Shown: positions 34,892 through 38,853 of the stretch, one piece after another
How positions within the stretch are numbered: position 1 is the stretch's first letter
Layout: each line of letters opens with the position of its first letter
Assembly: GCA_018065765.1 (NCBI GenBank)
Contig: JAGHSR010000070.1
Coordinates: 1 to 38,853, forward strand
DNA from: Candidatus Colicola coprequi
GTDB lineage: Bacteria > Bacteroidota > Bacteroidia > Bacteroidales > Paludibacteraceae
Length of the DNA: 38,853 bases
Reading direction: 5' to 3'
The notes under the pieces: model-generated
Seen by the model: the letters and a program-made list of their open reading frames with translations, nothing else
Told to the model about the DNA's origin: nothing
Database searches by the model: none
Translations under genes and position numbers: made by a program

Positions 34892-35285
34892 GGCGCAAGT
34901 GTATTGCGCTCATACTGAGCATTGCGAGTCGGAAGTGAGGGATAAACTCCGTCAGTGGGGATGTGCTGAAAACCTAATGGATGAGATAGTGGCTCAACTG
35001 AAACGAGATAATTATATCAATAGCCGGCGATATATAGACGCTTTCGTCCATGATAAATTGCTATTTCAGGGTTGGGGACGATACAAGATACAGGTCATGC
35101 TTCGGGCTAAAAATGAGCCCGATACACTCATTCAACAAGCTTTAAATAATATCGATAAAAACGAGTATATTCGCATACTCCGGCAAGTAATTCAAAAAAA
35201 GAAAGGTGCCACTCGAGATCAAGTAGCACGATTCTGTCTTCAGCGGGGGTTTCTTTGGGAAGAGATTCTGCCCGAGTTAGAATAA
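34851..35285 (+). CDS. recX: RecX-family regulatory protein
   Basis: A 144-residue, fully helical protein with the three-repeat RecX pattern: ELRNKAQVYCAHTEHCESEVRDKLRQWG, DEIVAQLKRDNYINSRRYIDAFVHDKLLFQGWGRYKIQVMLRAK, and a third repeat ending CLQRGFLWEEILPELE. RecX modulates RecA filament activity. recA is not in the window. The start overlaps prmC by 41 bp in another frame, so translation may be coupled to it. Confidence 0.9.
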   Translation: MANNEWSVDELRNKAQVYCAHTEHCESEVRDKLRQWGCAENLMDEIVAQLKRDNYINSRRYIDAFVHDKLLFQGWGRYKIQVMLRAKNEPDTLIQQALNNIDKNEYIRILRQVIQKKKGATRDQVARFCLQRGFLWEEILPELE

Positions 35286-35311
35286 AGGGTATTCTATCAA
35301 TCCCGCACAAC

Positions 35312-36724
35312 TTATTCCATCACCTTGCCCGTTGCCAGTTTGTGTATCGTGGGAGCAACCTCAGAGTTGTCATGCCATCCTGCAAATCGCTCTGCTCCGA
35401 CACCTACAGCAAACACAGGCACCGGATTGGCGGTATGGGAAGTAGTAATCCATCCCACTTTAGCCTTTTTGTTTATCAATTTTAGAGCAGCATTGCTGAG
35501 TTGTTTGATTTCAGAGTAGAGGGTTTTGACGGATTTGTCCTTTCCTTTCTGCATGATAACAAACTGCTTGCGAAGTGCGGCATCCTCCTCAGGAGTAATC
35601 TCTATACCTGCGTAAAAACCGAAATCTTGTGTAAGTACCTGTTTGACTTGTTCCCACTTGAGACGCTTGCCGTATTGTTCGCAGAGGTTGGTGATATGTT
35701 CATTGAGCGTATCGGAAGTCACTTTTTGGTTCTGGAGCAACTTGAGTTTAAGTGAAGAAGAGCCGACACCCAGCGTCAGACCTCCTGTTTCGTGATCTGC
35801 GGTGATAACAATGAGTGTTTCGTCCGGGTGCTGCAGATAAAAATCGTATGCCACTTGCACAGCCTTGTTCATCTCTAACATATCATCGATGACGGTGGCA
35901 GCATCGTTGCTATGGGCAGCCATGTCAATCTGACCTGCCTCTACCATAAGGAAAAACTTCTCATTGCGAGAGAGAGACATAATGCCTGCTTCAACGATTT
36001 GAGCAAGCGTCAGAGCATCCTCATCACGACCAAAACTGCGTGGTAGGCAACCACCACCTGCTTTGTTCTTATCCAAACCTTCGTTGGGTTGGAGCAAGAT
36101 CATCTTGGGTGCATCCTGTTTGGTCAGAAAATCGGCATAACCTCTGGCAATGACATATCCTTCCTGCTCAGCCATGTCATACAGATTAGGATCATCGGCA
36201 TTGTTCTTGTTATTCGGATTAATAAAGGTACCTCCGGCAAAAAAATCATAGTTAGACTGAGTCAACTGCTGACCGATGTGGTAGTAGTCACTACGGCTTT
36301 CCACATGTGCATAGAAAGCACCCGGGGTGGCATGGTTGATGCTGACCGACGTGGAAACACCGACAGCCCACCCTTCTTGCTTGAGTTTTTCAGCAACGCT
36401 GACAGCGGGCGAACCATCTGGAGTAACACCCTCCATGTGGTTGGTGGTTTTTTTACCCGAAGCCAAGCAAGTGCCGGCTGCGGAAGAATCGGTGATACTA
36501 TGAGAGGCAGAGAAAGTTCTCAATTGTCCGGAATAAGGAAATTGAGTCATACACAATGGTTCAATGCCAATGCGCCCCTGCAGTTCTGCCATATACATTT
36601 CGGTCAAGGTCACCGCATTCACACCCATGCCATCTCCAATGAAGTAAAAAATGTACTTAGGCTGCTGTGCCAAGAGCACTATGGAGCACAGAACTCCAAT
36701 CATCAACAAATAAAACCGTTTCAT
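35312..36724 (-). CDS. Alkaline phosphatase, exported
   Basis: A 470-residue metal-dependent phosphomonoesterase of the PhoA superfamily. Start ATG at 36724 gives a signal peptide (MKRFYLLMIGVLCSIVLLAQ). Visible active-site parts: IGDGMG with metal ligand D31, the nucleophile segment SITDSSAAGTCLASG (S80 likely), VEAGQIDMAAHSND, VITADHETGGLTLG and WITTSHTANPVPVFAVG, which provide the zinc/magnesium ligands. Probably periplasmic or outer-membrane associated, scavenging phosphate. Single gene with its own promoter; it converges on recX with 26 bp between stops. Confidence 0.95.
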   Translation of the reverse strand: MKRFYLLMIGVLCSIVLLAQQPKYIFYFIGDGMGVNAVTLTEMYMAELQGRIGIEPLCMTQFPYSGQLRTFSASHSITDSSAAGTCLASGKKTTNHMEGVTPDGSPAVSVAEKLKQEGWAVGVSTSVSINHATPGAFYAHVESRSDYYHIGQQLTQSNYDFFAGGTFINPNNKNNADDPNLYDMAEQEGYVIARGYADFLTKQDAPKMILLQPNEGLDKNKAGGGCLPRSFGRDEDALTLAQIVEAGIMSLSRNEKFFLMVEAGQIDMAAHSNDAATVIDDMLEMNKAVQVAYDFYLQHPDETLIVITADHETGGLTLGVGSSSLKLKLLQNQKVTSDTLNEHITNLCEQYGKRLKWEQVKQVLTQDFGFYAGIEITPEEDAALRKQFVIMQKGKDKSVKTLYSEIKQLSNAALKLINKKAKVGWITTSHTANPVPVFAVGVGAERFAGWHDNSEVAPTIHKLATGKVME

Positions 36725-36772
36725 ATACGATAAGATTTTCAAGAATAACATTCAAAAATCAAAAACAACGTG

Positions 36773-36804
36773 CAAAGATAGGTGTTTTTTCAGAATTATA
36801 CAAA
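36773..36804 (-). promoter_or_regulatory. Promoter of the alkaline phosphatase gene
   Basis: On the minus strand TTTG (36804-36801), 20 bp, then TATCTTTG (36780-36773). Predicted start near 36767, leader about 43 nt. No obvious Pho-box-like direct repeats were noticed around it. Confidence 0.75.
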
Positions 36805-36808
36805 TATT

Positions 36809-36840
36809 TTTGGTGATTATCCAAAAAAAGTGTACCTTTG
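36809..36840 (+). promoter_or_regulatory. Promoter of ssrA
   Basis: TTTG at 36809-36812, 20 bp, then TACCTTTG at 36833-36840, an exact match. Its -33 box is 4 bp from that of the leftward phosphatase promoter. Transcription from about 36846 would give a 60-nt 5' extension before mature tmRNA. Confidence 0.8.
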
Positions 36841-36906
36841 CAGTCTCAAATGTTTTTTTGAAAGAAAAAATAATGAGGCTTCAACGTAGCTTGTTGCCGA
36901 ACGCAA

Positions 36907-37296
36907 GGGGATAACTGGTTTTGACAGCAGGTAGAATGGATGCGTAAGCATGCCGAGTATGAGTACCACTCGTTAATAGGACTCAGTCAATTTTAACTGG
37001 CAACAATAGTGTAGCTCTCGCTGCCTAACCGAAGTATAGTAGGTTAGCTTAATTTCGGCACTAGGTGCTGAATCGAGACATCGCTCCAAGCCCGGCCTCG
37101 CGGCTGAATGGATATAGCGGTGCGGGAATTGCGAGGATAGTTTTCATAGGCTGCGATATGGAAATGACAACTAAGCAGATAAGCTGTGTGTAGGTGGCTT
37201 GGGTTTTGCATGCGGTCGAAAATGAAGGCCAAGATAAGCATGTAGAAAGCGTATGTGTTCCTTGTTTGGACGCGGGTTCGAATCCCGCTATCTCCA
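36907..37296 (+). ncRNA. ssrA: tmRNA
   Basis: About 390 nt. The 5' end GGGGATA pairs with TATCTCC at 37289-37295, discriminator A at 37296 (no CCA encoded), and the T arm CGCGGGTTCGAATCCCG lies just before it. The tag frame opens at GGC (36999) and reads GNNSVALAA, stopping at TAA 37026-37028; with the alanine brought by the charged tmRNA the tag is A-GNNSVALAA. The ALAA end is the usual protease signal, and the layout agrees with Bacteroidetes tmRNAs. tmRNA with SmpB frees stalled ribosomes. A leftward reading frame over this region is not a gene. Confidence 0.95.
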
Positions 37297-37303
37297 CTTT
37301 GTT

Positions 37304-37319
37304 GCGCATTATTTCGCGC
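37304..37319 (+). terminator. Possible weak terminator after tmRNA
   Basis: GCGC, 8-nt loop, GCGC, followed by a T-rich but broken stretch (TCTTGTT). The short stem makes this a weak candidate; the 11-bp repeat array begins 20 bp further on. Confidence 0.3.
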
Positions 37320-37338
37320 TCTTGTTACCGGACGCTTT

Positions 37339-37415
37339 CTCGAGGGTCTCTCGACAGTCTCTCGACAGTCTCTCGAGGGTCGATCGACACTTGACCGACA
37401 CTTGACCGACACTTA
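37339..37415. repeat. Seven tandem 11-bp repeats
   Basis: Units are CTCGAGGGTCT, CTCGACAGTCT (twice), CTCGAGGGTCG, ATCGACACTTG, ACCGACACTTG, ACCGACACTTA. They share a CGA-centred core (xxCGAxxxTYx) and change gradually from left to right. The period equals about one DNA helical turn. The array fills the space between the tmRNA end and the stop of the leftward small membrane protein gene (2 bp away). Confidence 0.85.
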
Positions 37416-37416
37416 T

Positions 37417-37971
37417 TCAATCGTTTTTAGCTGATTTTTGGATTCTCCATTTACTCACTGCATAGACGATAGTCAGCAGCAGGAGCGGGAGGATAGGACT
37501 GCCGATGGGTGAGTCACTACCCGGGTTGGCAGGGTCAAAGCCGGGGCCTTCGTCTTCATCACCATCGCCCAGCGCGCGTCGTGGTCCGACGCGGCGGTAC
37601 TGTGAGGCGGTGCTGAGTGCCTCTTCTGCCGATACGCCGCTACCTAAGGACATAGCCGAGACCGGCAGGGTGTATGCGTGGCGGAGATAGCCGTGCCCTG
37701 ATTGAGAAGAAAAAGTCGCCGATGTAGGTTGCATCGGCATGGGTTCTCCCCAGCCCTGTGAGGGGATGTTACCGGAAACTTCAAACAAGCGGTACCTGCT
37801 ATCGCTGGCGTTGTAGAAACGTGCATCGCCTCCGAACTGTGTATTACCGCTGTAGGGTGTATTAGACCAAGCCGGAAGGGAGAAACAGAATGCAAAATGC
37901 AAAATGCAAAATGCAAAAAGCAGGATGGAGAATTGAGAATGGAGAATGGAGAATGGAGAGTGGATTATCAT
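37417..37971 (-). CDS. Small exported protein with repeat-encoded leader and C-terminal PIGSP-TM-basic tail
   Basis: A 184-residue protein of unknown family. Residues 1-33 are very hydrophobic (HSPFSILHSQFSILLFAFC...), a possible signal peptide written by an array of 7-bp repeats, with a potential cut after SLPAW. The middle is polar (NTPYSGNTQFGGDARFYNASDSRYRLFEV) with no recognised domain, then an acidic Gly/Pro linker (GDGDEDEGPGFDPANPGSD). The end is SPIGSPILPLLLLTIVYAV followed by SKWRIQKSAKND: a short motif, a membrane helix and a basic tail, like a sorting signal. The ATG overlaps the stop of the large secreted protein as ATGA. Real gene status is likely, but the repeat origin of its start is odd. 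Confidence 0.6.
   Translation of the reverse strand: MIIHSPFSILHSQFSILLFAFCILHFAFCFSLPAWSNTPYSGNTQFGGDARFYNASDSRYRLFEVSGNIPSQGWGEPMPMQPTSATFSSQSGHGYLRHAYTLPVSAMSLGSGVSAEEALSTASQYRRVGPRRALGDGDEDEGPGFDPANPGSDSPIGSPILPLLLLTIVYAVSKWRIQKSAKND
37885..37961 (-). repeat. Eleven tandem heptamers inside the start of the small exported protein
   Basis: On the minus strand the units are ACTCTCC, ATTCTCC, ATTCTCC, ATTCTCA, ATTCTCC, ATCCTGC, TTTTTGC, ATTTTGC (three times), ATTCTGT: two related blocks, ATTCTCC-like and ATTTTGC-like. As 7 is not a multiple of 3, three units give a 7-residue protein period (F-A-F-C-I-L-H). The same family appears after proS at 7702-7729. Confidence 0.85.
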
Positions 37972-38853
37972 GGCAGTACGATTTTATGAACCCCGTTGTC
38001 GGTTACCACTATATAAATACCCGCGCGCACGTGTGAGGAGAGGGTTTTCGCATCGCCGATGCGTTGTCCGGTGACGGTATAAATGCCATTGGATGCGTTA
38101 GCAGTGCCATTGAGCACAGCAGGAGAGGAGGTAGGTGTCTCGTCATGAGTGCGGCAGATGGCTTGGATAGCAAGTCGGTTCTCTATGTTGGACACGTTGA
38201 ATGCGAATGTGTAGTTTTCGTAGAGGAGGTTGGTCACTTTGCCGGAAGCGTTGTCTATCAGGTAGATAGCCTCAAAATCCGCAGTCAAGTCGGCGGCGTG
38301 CTGCACAGAGACGGTCATTGTACCTGACTTAGCGCCGGTGATAATACCGATTGGCAGAGCCAGTTGTTTGGCGGACTGTTCGTCGAGTGCTTGGAAGGCG
38401 AGTGCTGTCTTGGGGTCAGCGGGTGCGTAGGAGTACAGTGACAGGTTCTCGCTGTCGCCGAACATCTTGCTCAGGTCGGCGTTGAAGTCGTATGCGGTAG
38501 TGAAGGCAGCGCCTAACAGGAAACCTGTGGAGGCTGTTTCAGCGCCCTGCTGAACGAGCAGGGTGAACGGAAATTCTGTTTTGCTTGTACGTTGCGGTGC
38601 GCGGCGTGGTGCAAGGGCACGTTGAGTTGTTTGGAACGTGAGGGTTCCTTCGCCTGCAGACTGCACGAAATAGGAGCAGAACGGATGGATGACCGCTTCC
38701 TCTACGCGTAACTGTTCGTACGAACGGAAACCGTTATTTGAGATGGTGACATAGCGGAAGCCATCGTTCTGAACCACATAACCGTTGTCATCGTCACCGA
38801 CTATGACACCGAGTTGCAACTCAGAGACATTGGGCAGATGGATAGCGCAGAGG
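37968..38853 (-). CDS. C-terminal part of a large secreted/surface protein
   Basis: The open frame runs out of the window at 38853 with no start codon required; 294 C-terminal residues are present. The sequence is beta-rich (VTISNNGFRSYEQLRVEEA, FPFTLLVQQGAE, YLIDNASGKVTNLLYENYTFAFNVS). It ends in a short domain GIYTVTGQRIGDAKTLSSHVRAGIYIVVTDNGVHKIVLP, of the kind found at the C-terminus of many Bacteroidetes exported proteins (T9SS type A-like tail). Function unknown. The next gene starts within its stop codon, so the two are translationally linked. Confidence 0.75.
   Translation of the reverse strand, partial: LCAIHLPNVSELQLGVIVGDDDNGYVVQNDGFRYVTISNNGFRSYEQLRVEEAVIHPFCSYFVQSAGEGTLTFQTTQRALAPRRAPQRTSKTEFPFTLLVQQGAETASTGFLLGAAFTTAYDFNADLSKMFGDSENLSLYSYAPADPKTALAFQALDEQSAKQLALPIGIITGAKSGTMTVSVQHAADLTADFEAIYLIDNASGKVTNLLYENYTFAFNVSNIENRLAIQAICRTHDETPTSSPAVLNGTANASNGIYTVTGQRIGDAKTLSSHVRAGIYIVVTDNGVHKIVLP

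Noticed and set aside
37044..37412. A leftward 122-residue frame over the tmRNA and the 11-bp array
   Set aside because: It lies antisense to a well-supported tmRNA and its Arg/Ser/Asp-rich start is only the translation of the tandem repeat.
37885..37961. CRISPR-like array
   Set aside because: Units are 7 bp with no spacers, so this is a simple tandem repeat.

Overview
The window looks like a chromosomal segment of a Bacteroidales bacterium (phylum Bacteroidota), possibly an uncultured one. The lineage is inferred from several independent signs. Promoters repeatedly fit TTTG-N19/20-TAnnTTTG and Shine-Dalgarno sites are weak or absent. There is a DUF4270 lipoprotein beside a half-length GT5 'glycogen synthase', an archaeal/eukaryotic-type ProRS, a PorZ-like type IX secretion protein, an OstA/SurA envelope cluster, and a tmRNA with a Bacteroidetes-style tag (GNNSVALAA). 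Almost all the DNA is coding, genes sit in tight operons with ATGA or 1-bp overlaps, and no phage, IS element or CRISPR array was seen.

Layout. 1-2050: the start of a LOG-family gene (leftward), an acyltransferase-like protein and a Fur-family regulator, then tRNA-Arg(CCG) and a hairpin terminator. 2069-4344: leftward GT5-like protein and DUF4270 lipoprotein. 4361-12175: rightward panC, pdxB, proS, aspA, rdgB and a porZ-like gene (cofactor, translation, fumarate/aspartate, nucleotide sanitation, T9SS). 12230-16451: leftward Na+/solute symporter, TGS-uridine kinase, SPOR protein, folE. 16515-18637: a rightward GH20 hexosaminidase split by a one-base frameshift. 18647-24283: leftward gyrB, LOG protein, an inactive-looking GH16-like protein, kdsA and kdsD (topology control plus Kdo synthesis for LPS). 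24366-33018: leftward envelope-biogenesis cluster (PPIase lipoprotein, SurA-like, OstA-like, beta-barrel) followed by dnaG, a radical SAM protein and a GT28-like glycosyltransferase. 33012-35285: ribD (leftward), prmC and recX (rightward). 35312-36724: alkaline phosphatase. 36907-37296: tmRNA. 37339-38853: an 11-bp tandem repeat, a small membrane-anchored protein, and the C-terminus of a large secreted protein.

Most genes are housekeeping. The less ordinary parts are the right end, the control regions, and a few odd proteins. At the right end, a small protein has a leader encoded by a heptamer tandem repeat and a PIGSP-TM-basic tail resembling a sorting signal; it overlaps a secreted protein gene by ATGA, and a degenerate 11-bp array lies between it and the tmRNA. 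Among control regions, two divergent promoters are fully superimposed at 16466-16501, gyrB has a CG-alternating hairpin next to its predicted transcription start, and prmC may be leaderless. The odd proteins are a GH16-like protein without the catalytic motif and a GT5 half-protein. All functional statements come from reading motifs by eye; no database search was run.
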